A stretch of DNA of 17,199 nt from Deltaproteobacteria bacterium (GTDB taxonomy: Bacteria; Desulfobacterota; Binatia; UBA9968): the NCBI GenBank assembly GCA_005878685.1, contig VBLN01000038.1, positions 7,436 to 24,634 on the forward strand, written 5' to 3'. The stretch's first letter is position 1; the number at the start of each line of letters is the position of its first letter. Below the pieces are notes generated by a model. The model was not told where the DNA came from. It searched no databases and saw only the letters and a program-made list of their open reading frames with translations. Shown here piece by piece: positions 1-6,749 of the stretch. The translations under genes were made by a program, and so were the position numbers.

Positions 1-592
1 CGAGCATGGGCGGGCGGTACTTAGGAGACCCATTGTTCGATCCGGTTTTTGATGAGCTCAACCGGCGCCAGGCAGTGGCTTTTGTGCATCCGACCCACTG
101 CGACGCTCCCGAGGAGACGCACTTGCGCGTGCCGCCCTTCGTGGTCGAATACGTCTTCGACACGACACGCGCCATCGTCAACCTGGTCTTTACCGGCACG
201 CTGAAGCGCTGTCCCGGTATCCGGCTCATCGTGGCTCACGGGGGTGGCGCGGTTCCGTTTCTTGCCCAGAGAATCTCGATGCTCGAAGGCCATCGGCATG
301 CCAAAGAAGTCACCCACGTGATCCCCACGCTCGCCTCGTTGTACTACGAGATCGCCAGCACCACCGCGGGCTATGCGCTGCGGTCTCTCCAAGAGCTCGT
401 TGAGCCGACGCATATCCTTTGGGGCTCGGACCTACCCTTTGTCTACGGTGACCGACTGCAGGGGAAGTGGCTCATTGGGAAGAATATGATGGATTCGACT
501 CCGCTGCCCGATGTGCCGTTGAGCAATTCAACGCGCTTCGCCTTTTCCCGCGATTGGCTGAAGCTGGCAGTGAGTCGCGTGGGCAATCTTAG
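1..592 (+). pseudogene. Amidohydrolase (ACMSD-like, Amidohydro_2), 3' part, frameshifted
   Basis: This is the C-terminal part of a metal-dependent hydrolase/decarboxylase of the Amidohydro_2 superfamily (2-amino-3-carboxymuconate semialdehyde decarboxylase-like). The 5' end lies outside the window: the first residues seen (GGRYLGDPLFDPVFDELNRR) are normally in mid-protein. Visible motifs are VAFVHPTH (metal-binding His), RLIVAHGGGAVPFL and the metal-ligand segment LWGSDLPFVYGD. After the G run at 461-464 the reading frame stops resembling the family. Adding one G restores a family-like tail (EVAHWEEYDGFDSAARCAVE, then FNALRLFPRL) that ends at TAG 590-592. Without the correction, the frame runs on by chance into the next gene and makes a false fusion. 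This is either a real one-base deletion or a homopolymer error. The solute-binding protein gene follows 25 bases later, as if in one operon. The family is clear; the substrate is unknown. Confidence 0.8.
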
Positions 593-617
593 CGCTTCCC
601 GTAGGGAGGGAAAATTC

Positions 618-1563
618 ATGAATATGATGAAGCCATGGAAATTCACTCTGATCGTCCTGGCCATCGTTTTTGTCGCCTGTGCGGGTTTGGCGCGGGTCGG
701 ATCAGCGGCTGAAGCGATCCCCTTTCTGGTAAGCTACGGCGGGACCGCCGGCTACCAGCTTCCCCTCTGGGTCAATAAAGACCTTGGTTTCTACAAAAAA
801 TACGGCATCGATCTCGAAATCGTTTTGATCCAGGCGGGCTCGCCGAACATTCAGGCGTTGCTCGGCGGGAGCCTTCAATTAACCCAAACGGCGGGCTCCT
901 CGGCGATGCTGGCGACGATGCGCGGCGCGCCGGTGGTGATCGTCGCCACCTTGGAGAACACGCTGCCATTGCAGCTGATCGCCCGCCCCGAGATCAAGGA
1001 ACCGCAGCAGCTCCGCGGCAAGAAGATCGGCATCAACCGCTTCGGCGGCTCCAACGACACGGCGGTGCTTATGGCGCTCAAGGCCTGGAAAATGGATCCG
1101 AAGGCTCATGAGCGGCAGGGTCGATGCGACGGTGCAGTCCTATCCGGAAATTTACCAGGCCCGCAAGCTCGGTATGAACGTCCTGGCGGATATTGGCGAT
1201 TTCGGATCCTACACCAACACTTCGAATATTGTCCTGCGCTCCTATCTTCAGCAGCACCGCTCGGTGGTAAAAAATTTCATCAAAGCTCAAATTGAAGCGA
1301 TGCATTATGTCAAGACCAACAAAGAAGGGGCTCTTAAAGTTCTCAAGCAACACATTCAGGTCAACGACCCGGAGGCGGTCATGGGAACTTATGAGTTCTT
1401 TGCCAAACGGTTGCCCCGGGTGCCGCGCACGGAGGTCGAAGGGGTCAAGAACATCTTGGGCGAGATTGGCGCTGCTCAGAGAGATCCTGCGGATTTCTTC
1501 GACATGAGCTTGATCGACGAAATCGAGCGAGAAGGTTTCATCCAAAAACTCTACGGTCCGTAA
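618..1563 (+). pseudogene. ABC-type solute-binding protein (NMT1/THI5-like), internal deletion and frameshift
   Basis: This is a secreted solute-binding protein of the NMT1/THI5/SsuA type. It starts at ATG 618 behind a good RBS (AGGGAGGG, 603-610). It has a Sec signal peptide: Lys early, hydrophobic FTLIVLAIVFVACAGLA, and a likely cut after GSA near residue 34. Family landmarks are FLVSYGGTAGYQLPLWVNKD, LGFYKKYGIDLEIV and LRGKKIGINRFGGSNDT. After DPK (codon 1101-1103) the frame changes. The protein resumes in another frame at MSGRVDATVQSYPEI (from 1108) and continues to TAA 1561-1563. In the intact paralogue at 5634-6635 about 16 residues separate the matching points; here only four bases (1104-1107) remain. 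So roughly 45-50 bases are missing, which makes this a deletion rather than a simple indel. No ABC permease or ATPase is nearby. It is non-functional as written, unless the assembly is wrong. Confidence 0.85.
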
Positions 1564-1595
1564 TCCCGGGTTGATCCCAATTCACGTCGCCCCGG

Positions 1596-2588
1596 TCAGT
1601 AGTGCCCCTCGTCGCCGCCGGCGTCGCCCGGATCGGTATCGACGAATAGCTCCTCAACCGGCATTTCTCTGCCGATTAGACCCTGCTGATGACAATAGCG
1701 AATAATGGCCTTGAGATTTTTTCTGTTCGCGTCGCCAAGACCGTAGGCCCAAGGGTCAGGCCCCAGAGCCCTCCGCTGTTCGTCCCATGCATGCGAAAAC
1801 CAAGCCAGCGGGACGACCCGCGGGTTGACTACACGTTGATAGGCCATTTGCTTGGCTTGCTCGAAAGCCTTGACCAAACTGGTCGGTGCCCAGGGATATT
1901 GATCGACGATCTCCTGCTTGACCACCGTCACATGCATGATGGGGAAGATGCCGGTCTGCTTGAAGTACTCGAGCTCGACTTCTTTATAGTTAGGGAACAG
2001 TCGTGTGACCCGCGGGTCGCCGCTCACGATCGGCTTCGGGAGATACGGATTGATCATCGCCGGAATTTCTCCTTCCGCCAGCATCGCGTCCAGCGACTTG
2101 CCGGGCGGGATCATCTCGATATTCAAGCCCTGCGGCGGCGTGAAGGCAACGTCCTCGCTGCGATCGACCACCCACGTCAGCTCCTTGTGCGGCACGCCGT
2201 AGTGCTCCTCCAGAATTCCGCGCAGCCAGATGTTGCCCGCCGGCTGGAAGTTGGTGCCGCCGACTTTTTTGCCGATCAGGTCCTTCGGCGTTTTGATGCC
2301 GGCTTCGACGTTGACGAACGCGAAGCCGTGGCGGAATCGGCGATGGAGGAAGACCGGAATCGCCGTGATTGGCATGTTTTGATAGCGCGCCATGAGATAG
2401 GCGCCAATGTTGAATTCACAGACATCGAATTCAAGGTTCCGCGCCATGCGCCAATGGCGCTCCCGTGGCCCGTGGCCGGTCAATATCACAAGATCGAGCC
2501 CGTCGGCCTCAATCGCCCCTTCCTTCAGGGGGCGCACAATCTCGTAATCACCGCACGCCACCGATAGTCTGACTTTCGCTGCGATCAC
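1596..2588 (-). CDS. 4,5-dihydroxyphthalate decarboxylase-like protein (Pht5 family)
   Basis: A 330-residue protein that resembles 4,5-dihydroxyphthalate decarboxylase (Pht5), which removes CO2 from 4,5-dihydroxyphthalate to give protocatechuate. The family uses a periplasmic-binding-protein-like fold as a cytoplasmic enzyme. Seen here: KVRLSVACGDYEIVRPLKEG at the N terminus, EFDVCEFNIGAYLMARYQ, AIPVFLHRRFRHGFAFVN, DLIGKKVGGTNFQPAGNIWL, YFKQTGIFPIMHVTVVKQEI and a late PWAYGLGDANRKNLKAI. I chose GTG 2588 because AAGGAG (2593-2598) sits four bases upstream. The longer frame starting at 2687 adds 33 residues that look unlike the family. With this start there is no signal peptide, which favours an enzyme over a transporter component. 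It is transcribed away from the FAD monooxygenase, a pairing that fits aromatic-acid breakdown. Its last residues nearly meet the end of the broken binding-protein gene (convergent, 32 bases). The exact substrate is uncertain. Confidence 0.8.
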   Translation of the reverse strand: MIAAKVRLSVACGDYEIVRPLKEGAIEADGLDLVILTGHGPRERHWRMARNLEFDVCEFNIGAYLMARYQNMPITAIPVFLHRRFRHGFAFVNVEAGIKTPKDLIGKKVGGTNFQPAGNIWLRGILEEHYGVPHKELTWVVDRSEDVAFTPPQGLNIEMIPPGKSLDAMLAEGEIPAMINPYLPKPIVSGDPRVTRLFPNYKEVELEYFKQTGIFPIMHVTVVKQEIVDQYPWAPTSLVKAFEQAKQMAYQRVVNPRVVPLAWFSHAWDEQRRALGPDPWAYGLGDANRKNLKAIIRYCHQQGLIGREMPVEELFVDTDPGDAGGDEGHY

Positions 2589-2592
2589 AGAT

Positions 2593-2598
2593 CTCCTT
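2593..2598 (-). promoter_or_regulatory. RBS fixing a GTG start
   Basis: AAGGAG on the minus strand, four bases before GTG 2588. It decides the start of the decarboxylase-like gene in favour of the shorter, 330-residue form. Confidence 0.7.
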
Positions 2599-2607
2599 CT
2601 GACGAGG

Positions 2608-2635
2608 AATATCACGAAGGCTGCTCGGCTCTCAA
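2608..2635 (-). promoter_or_regulatory. Possible sigma70-type promoter for the decarboxylase-like gene
   Basis: On the minus strand, TTGAGA (2630-2635) is followed after 16 bases by GATATT (2608-2613). They match the consensus at 5 of 6 and 4 of 6 bases. Transcription would start about 12 bases before the GTG and include the RBS. On the opposite strand TTGACA at 2691-2696 could serve the monooxygenase gene, but I see no good -10 box at the right distance. Confidence 0.35.
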
Positions 2636-2755
2636 TCCGAACGCCAGCGGCCATCGGAAGGACAGCAAAGCCCTGTCCCCAACGCATTAGTTGACAGTCT
2701 TGATTTGTCTGTGTTACTGCCCCGAGGGGACTCGATAGGAGCGGCTTCAGAAGCC

Positions 2756-4378
2756 ATGACTGAAGCAGTCAGACGATACCCTGTCCTGATCGCCGGCGGC
2801 GGGCCCAGCGGCTTGGCGTTGGCGATCGAGTTGGGCTGGCGTGGGATCTCCTGCCTTGTCGTCGAGCAAGGCGACGGCAGCGTCGCATTTCCCACAACGA
2901 ACCTCGTTAACACCCGTACTAGCGAGCATCTTCGCCGCTGGGGCTTCATCGACCAGGTTAGATTCGCCGGTTTTCCGAAAGATTTCCCGCGCAACTACGT
3001 CTTCGTCACCGGAGTGTTCGGACGCGAGCTGGCGCGGTTCGAGCATCCGGCTAATGGCGATCCGCGTTACCGGTCGCCTTACAGTCCGGAAGGGAGAATC
3101 TGGTGTCCCAAGCTTTTCCTCGATCCCGTATTGCAGCGGCAAGCGAAGTCTCTTCGATCGGTTCAGGTACGTTTCAATACACGTCTCGAATCGTTTCACC
3201 AGGATTCCAGTACGGTCGTCGCCGAGGTCTTCGATATCGCCAATAACCGCAGGGAACAAATCGCGGCGGACTATCTCGTCGCATGTGATGGCGGCGGCAG
3301 CACGATCCGCCGTCAACTCGGCATCCGAATGGAAGGCAACTTCGTTGAAGGACAAAATCTGGCCATCCTCTTCAGGGCGCCACTTTTGTTGAGCAACCAA
3401 CACGGGAAGGCAGTCATGTATCAGGTTATCAATCAGAAGACGGTGGGTGCGGTCGCTGCGGTGGACGGCCGCGAGCTTTGGCGCGTTAATCTCCGCGGCG
3501 TCCGTCCTGATCAGCTGCCATCGCTCAATAGTGCCGAGTTAGTGCGAGACGCGCTAGGTTCGGACGTCCCTTTTGAGATTCTGGGTATGTGGCCGTGGGA
3601 TGCGCACCGAGTCGTGGCTCAGGGTTACAGCAAGGGGCGGGTTTTTTTGGCCGGCGACGCCGCTCATCTTCTTTGGCCGGCGGGTGGTTTTGGCATGAAC
3701 ACTGGGGTTGGGGACAGCGTGGACCTTGGCTGGAAGCTGGCGGCGACCTTGCAAGGTTGGGGCGGCTCTCACCTGCTCGACAGCTACGAGCCGGAGCGCC
3801 GTCCGATCGGTATCCACAACGTGAACGAGGCGGCGGACATGCGCGCCGATTCCGATACACAGATTCCCACATCGCCTCTCCTTGAAGAAGAGGGCGAAGA
3901 AGGGGAACGGCTCAGGGAGAAGGCGCGCGAAGCAATTCTGCGAACCCGCGCCAAGGAGTTCCAGCACGATTCTGCGGGAATCGAGCTTGGATACCGTTAT
4001 GACAATTCGCCGATCTGTGTTCTAGACGGAACTCCACCGCCACCCGACGATCATGCAACGTATACGCCTACGACCCGGCCCGGCGCTCGCGCGCCTCACG
4101 TCTGGTTGAAGGACGGCCGCTCCATCCTCGATCTGTTTGGGCGGGGCTTTGTCTTGCTGGTTCTTTCTTCGAAGATAACCGACCTGTCCGCGTTTACACC
4201 AGCCGCCGAGAGAGTCGGCTTGCCTCTACAGGTGGTTGCTTTGGATGAGCCGGAGGTTCGAGAATTGTACGAGCGCCCATTGGTGCTGGTTCGTCCCGAC
4301 GGGCATGTGGCGTGGAGAGGCGGATCGCTCCCTGCCAACACCGCGGATATTATCGACCGGGTCCGCGGTGCCCGCTAG
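2756..4378 (+). CDS. FAD-dependent aromatic-ring monooxygenase (PheA/TfdB/MhpA type)
   Basis: A 540-residue flavoprotein hydroxylase of the PF01494 class, which uses NAD(P)H and O2 to hydroxylate phenolic rings in the cytoplasm. Using ATG 2756 as residue 1, the FAD-binding Rossmann motif is GGGPSGLALAIELGWRG (from 14) with Glu37 ending the second strand (VVEQG). The middle motif ACDGGGSTIRRQLGI lies around 177-190, and the FAD ribityl motif GRVFLAGDAAHLLWPAGGFG starts at 294. From about 425 the tail (PHVWLKDGRSILDLFGRGFV, VLVRPDGHVAWRG) matches the thioredoxin-like C-terminal domain of phenol hydroxylase relatives. The frame is open further up, from TTG 2705, but that extension is not family-like. 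The RBS before 2756 is weak (GGAG about 14 bases upstream), so the start is uncertain by a few codons. It is divergent from the decarboxylase-like gene and 102 bases before the hydrolase gene. The substrate is unknown. Confidence 0.88.
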   Translation: MTEAVRRYPVLIAGGGPSGLALAIELGWRGISCLVVEQGDGSVAFPTTNLVNTRTSEHLRRWGFIDQVRFAGFPKDFPRNYVFVTGVFGRELARFEHPANGDPRYRSPYSPEGRIWCPKLFLDPVLQRQAKSLRSVQVRFNTRLESFHQDSSTVVAEVFDIANNRREQIAADYLVACDGGGSTIRRQLGIRMEGNFVEGQNLAILFRAPLLLSNQHGKAVMYQVINQKTVGAVAAVDGRELWRVNLRGVRPDQLPSLNSAELVRDALGSDVPFEILGMWPWDAHRVVAQGYSKGRVFLAGDAAHLLWPAGGFGMNTGVGDSVDLGWKLAATLQGWGGSHLLDSYEPERRPIGIHNVNEAADMRADSDTQIPTSPLLEEEGEEGERLREKAREAILRTRAKEFQHDSAGIELGYRYDNSPICVLDGTPPPPDDHATYTPTTRPGARAPHVWLKDGRSILDLFGRGFVLLVLSSKITDLSAFTPAAERVGLPLQVVALDEPEVRELYERPLVLVRPDGHVAWRGGSLPANTADIIDRVRGAR

Positions 4379-4468
4379 AAAAAATGTCGATCGCTTCCAT
4401 TTCCTGACGGAGCACGAGACTGACTTATTGTTGCAAAGGCCCGATCGGGGCGGTAGAGTTCGCGTCTT

Positions 4469-4474
4469 GGAGGG
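4469..4474 (+). promoter_or_regulatory. RBS choosing the second of two ATGs
   Basis: GGAGGG ends directly against ATG 4475, leaving that codon no spacing. ATG 4481, in the same frame, has a normal six-base spacing and is the likely start of the hydrolase. Confidence 0.65.
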
Positions 4475-4480
4475 ATGATC

Positions 4481-5572
4481 ATGTTCGCCCCGCGCACTCT
4501 CGCGGAAATTAAGGACGATATTCGGAGCCGCATCGGCCGCCGCGCGCCGTTTCTTCATGCCGACAAAGCGGAATCGGAGGAGGCGCTTGCGCAACTCGAT
4601 AGCATCGAGTCGGAGCGATGGGCCGCGGCCTGGAGCGAGATCGGTGCTCGATGGGAGAAAAAAGCGCGCTCCGAGGAAACAGCGGGAGACGCAGCAAAGG
4701 CCAAGCAGGCCTATCTCAAAGCCTATGGCTACTACGGCATCGCGCGTCATCCCTTTCCCAACTCCGCAGGCAAGCAGCAGGCTTATCTGAAGACACGGGA
4801 GATGTACCTCGCCGCCTCGCGCTACTTTGATATCCCGCTCGAGTGCGTCTCGATCCCCTTTGAAGGCAAGCGGATCGTCGGTCATCTGAGATTCCCCAAA
4901 AAAGTCCCCGCGCCTCTCATCATGCACTGGGGCGGGATCGACAACTGGAAAGAAGAGCGCCTGACGTTCGCCGAAGCGTTCGTGAAGGAAGGCTGGGGAT
5001 GTTTTGTGATAGACAGCCCTGGTACGGGCGAGTGTCCCATGCTGGCATCGCCGGACGCGCACCGCGTCCATTCGGCGGCGCTGGACTACCTTAGCAGGCG
5101 TGCCGAAGTTGATCCAAAACGAATCGCGGTCGTCGGTGCGAGCTTTGGCGGCTACTGGTCCACGAAGATGGCCTTTGTGGAACGCGAGCGACTGCGCGCG
5201 GTGGTCAACTGGGGCGGCGGGATTCACTACTTCTTTCAGCCCGAATGGCAGGAGAAATCGCGCAACGCGCCCTCTTACCTCTTCGACCTGATCGAGGCGC
5301 GGGCCAATCTCTTTGGCAAAAAAACTTTTGAAGAATTGATCCAGGCGATGCCGCCGCTTTCGCTCAAGACGCAGGGATGGTTGGACAAACCTTCCGCTCC
5401 GCTCCTCTTGGTGAACGGCAAAGACGACAAGCAAGTGCCGATCGAGGATTTTTATCTGCTGCTTGAGAGCGGGGATCCAAAAGCGATGCGCCTCTTTTCT
5501 GGAGTCCACATGGGGGCGAACCCCGACATTTTCAAGACCGTCTTAACGTGGCTCCATTCCAAATTAGACTAA
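4481..5572 (+). CDS. Alpha/beta hydrolase, FrsA / 2,6-dihydroxypseudooxynicotine hydrolase-like
   Basis: A 363-residue serine hydrolase with a helical N-terminal domain (about 1-120, many Ala/Glu/Lys and the AWSEIGARWEKKA and AYGYYGIARHPFP segments) followed by an alpha/beta-hydrolase core. The nucleophile elbow is GASFGG with Ser221. The acid is probably Asp315 or Asp316 in NGKDDKQVP, and the base His343 in FSGVHMG. A likely oxyanion segment is HWGGIDNWKEE. This layout recalls 2,6-dihydroxypseudooxynicotine hydrolase, which cleaves a C-C bond next to a ketone on a pyridine ring, and the FrsA/DUF1100 group. Lying after a ring monooxygenase, it could cleave a side chain or ring-fission product; that role is inference. 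There is no signal peptide. A secreted binding protein follows 61 bases later. The fold and triad are secure; substrate and reaction are not. Confidence 0.82.
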   Translation: MFAPRTLAEIKDDIRSRIGRRAPFLHADKAESEEALAQLDSIESERWAAAWSEIGARWEKKARSEETAGDAAKAKQAYLKAYGYYGIARHPFPNSAGKQQAYLKTREMYLAASRYFDIPLECVSIPFEGKRIVGHLRFPKKVPAPLIMHWGGIDNWKEERLTFAEAFVKEGWGCFVIDSPGTGECPMLASPDAHRVHSAALDYLSRRAEVDPKRIAVVGASFGGYWSTKMAFVERERLRAVVNWGGGIHYFFQPEWQEKSRNAPSYLFDLIEARANLFGKKTFEELIQAMPPLSLKTQGWLDKPSAPLLLVNGKDDKQVPIEDFYLLLESGDPKAMRLFSGVHMGANPDIFKTVLTWLHSKLD

Positions 5573-5633
5573 GAGTGTTCTCATGAGTCTCCTCAAGCCT
5601 TAGCTTCTCTCTGGCGCTGGGAAAGAAATCTTT

Positions 5634-6635
5634 ATGAACCGCAACGTAGCCCCGCTGGCTGTCTTCATTCTTTTATTTTTTGATTCATCTGATTTATCAG
5701 CTCAAGGGCGCGTGAAGCTTTCCTTTCCCTACACGCCCATTAGCGCCGCGAGTCTGCCGTGGTGGATCGCCAAAGAGTCGCGCTATTTTGAAAAACAGAG
5801 TCTGGATGTGGACATGGTTTACGTGGGTACCTCTCCGGTGATCATCCAAGCCATGCTTGGAGGCCAAGCGGGGATGGGCGCTGGCGGCGGGCCTCCCCTG
5901 GTTACGAACGTGCTGCAGGGAGGAGATGTTGTCCAGGTCGCCACGACGATTCCCTACGCGATTCAATCGCTCATCGTAAAATCTGAAATCAAGGCCGTGG
6001 GAGATCTGGTGGGGAAAAAGATCGGCATCAGCAGGCTGGGAGCGATTCCTCACTTTACGCTGCAATCGATCTTGACGCTCTATAATGTCCAGGGTGTCCA
6101 CGTCGTCCAGACCGGCACAACGACGCAAGCCATCACGAGCCTTTCCCAGGGCTTCATCGATGGGATCATCACATCCGCGCCTTTTACCTTTCGCTTGATG
6201 AAGGATGGCTACCGGGAGCTGGTCGGCCCCAAAGATTTCAAGAAGGCGGGCATCGAATTTTTGATCAACGGCATCGTTGAGCGAAAATCCTTTGGCGCTA
6301 AGAACAGAGAAACAGTCATTAGATTCATTAAGGGAGCCATGGAAGGAGTAAGGGAGATGTTCGTCAACGAAAGGCAGACAAAAATGGTCCTGGCAAAGTA
6401 TATGCGCCAGACCGACCGGGAGGTTTTGGATCAGACCTACCGCTTCGCGCTCGAAGTTTATGTCAAAGACCCTACCGTGACAGCCGCTTCGATACAGCCC
6501 ATCGTGCAACAGTCGGCACAATGGAACTTGGTCGATGCCAAACTAGCGAGCAGCACACCGATGACCGCTTACTACGACAACAGCTACGTCGATGAGGTCA
6601 AGCGGTCCGGATTTCTAGCGGAACTCTGGAGATAG
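5634..6635 (+). CDS. ABC-type solute-binding protein (NMT1/THI5/SsuA-like), intact
   Basis: A 333-residue secreted binding protein. The N terminus is a Sec signal (MNRNVAPLAVFILLFF, likely cut after LSA near residue 23). The mature part shows typical NMT1-type features: SLPWWIAKESRYFEKQSLDV, a segment with many Gly residues (GGQAGMGAGGGPPLV), KAVGDLVGKKIGISRLGAIP and FIDGIITSAPFTFRLM. It would bind a small organic ligand in the periplasm. No permease or ATPase gene lies within the window, so its transporter is elsewhere or it works with other partners. It is the intact relative of the broken gene at 618-1563. The RBS is weak (GGGAAAG, eight bases upstream). The gene is followed, after 114 bases with a likely promoter, by the Tat-exported ThDP enzyme. 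By eye its G+C content is lower than that of the ThDP gene. Confidence 0.85.
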   Translation: MNRNVAPLAVFILLFFDSSDLSAQGRVKLSFPYTPISAASLPWWIAKESRYFEKQSLDVDMVYVGTSPVIIQAMLGGQAGMGAGGGPPLVTNVLQGGDVVQVATTIPYAIQSLIVKSEIKAVGDLVGKKIGISRLGAIPHFTLQSILTLYNVQGVHVVQTGTTTQAITSLSQGFIDGIITSAPFTFRLMKDGYRELVGPKDFKKAGIEFLINGIVERKSFGAKNRETVIRFIKGAMEGVREMFVNERQTKMVLAKYMRQTDREVLDQTYRFALEVYVKDPTVTAASIQPIVQQSAQWNLVDAKLASSTPMTAYYDNSYVDEVKRSGFLAELWR

Positions 6636-6664
6636 CTCTCGCTGAATTGGAGAGGGGGCTCACA

Positions 6665-6692
6665 TTGACAGAGCAGCACCTTATCGGATAGT
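6665..6692 (+). promoter_or_regulatory. Probable sigma70-type promoter before the Tat-exported ThDP enzyme
   Basis: A perfect TTGACA (6665-6670) is followed after 16 bases by GATAGT (6687-6692; 4 of 6 consensus bases). Transcription would start near 6699, leaving a leader of about 50 bases before ATG 6750. This would let the ThDP enzyme and cytochrome c genes be expressed separately from the upstream binding protein. Confidence 0.45.
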
Positions 6693-6749
6693 TTCTCTCC
6701 CGGAATCGTCAGCACGTTTTTTTGGAGACAGAATTCAAGGAGGAGAATC

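Noticed and set aside
6..1295. A single 429-residue open frame joining an amidohydrolase and a binding protein
   Set aside because: It results from a lost base at 461-464 and ends in nonsense after a deletion at 1104-1107. A signal peptide with its own RBS begins inside it at 618.
1689..2567. 292-codon open frame on the plus strand
   Set aside because: Antisense to the decarboxylase-like gene; no family features and no RBS. It arises from GC-rich codon use.
2596..2687. N-terminal extension of the decarboxylase-like protein as a signal peptide
   Set aside because: A hydrophobic patch (AAFVIFLV) exists, but it is flanked by Arg residues on both sides with no cut site, and the GTG at 2588 has a well-placed RBS.
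2691..2719. TTGACA as a promoter for the monooxygenase gene
   Set aside because: No acceptable -10 box lies 15-19 bases downstream.
4226..5509. 427-codon open frame on the minus strand
   Set aside because: Antisense to the monooxygenase end and the hydrolase, which have clear motifs. The protein is rich in Arg and His and looks like no known family.
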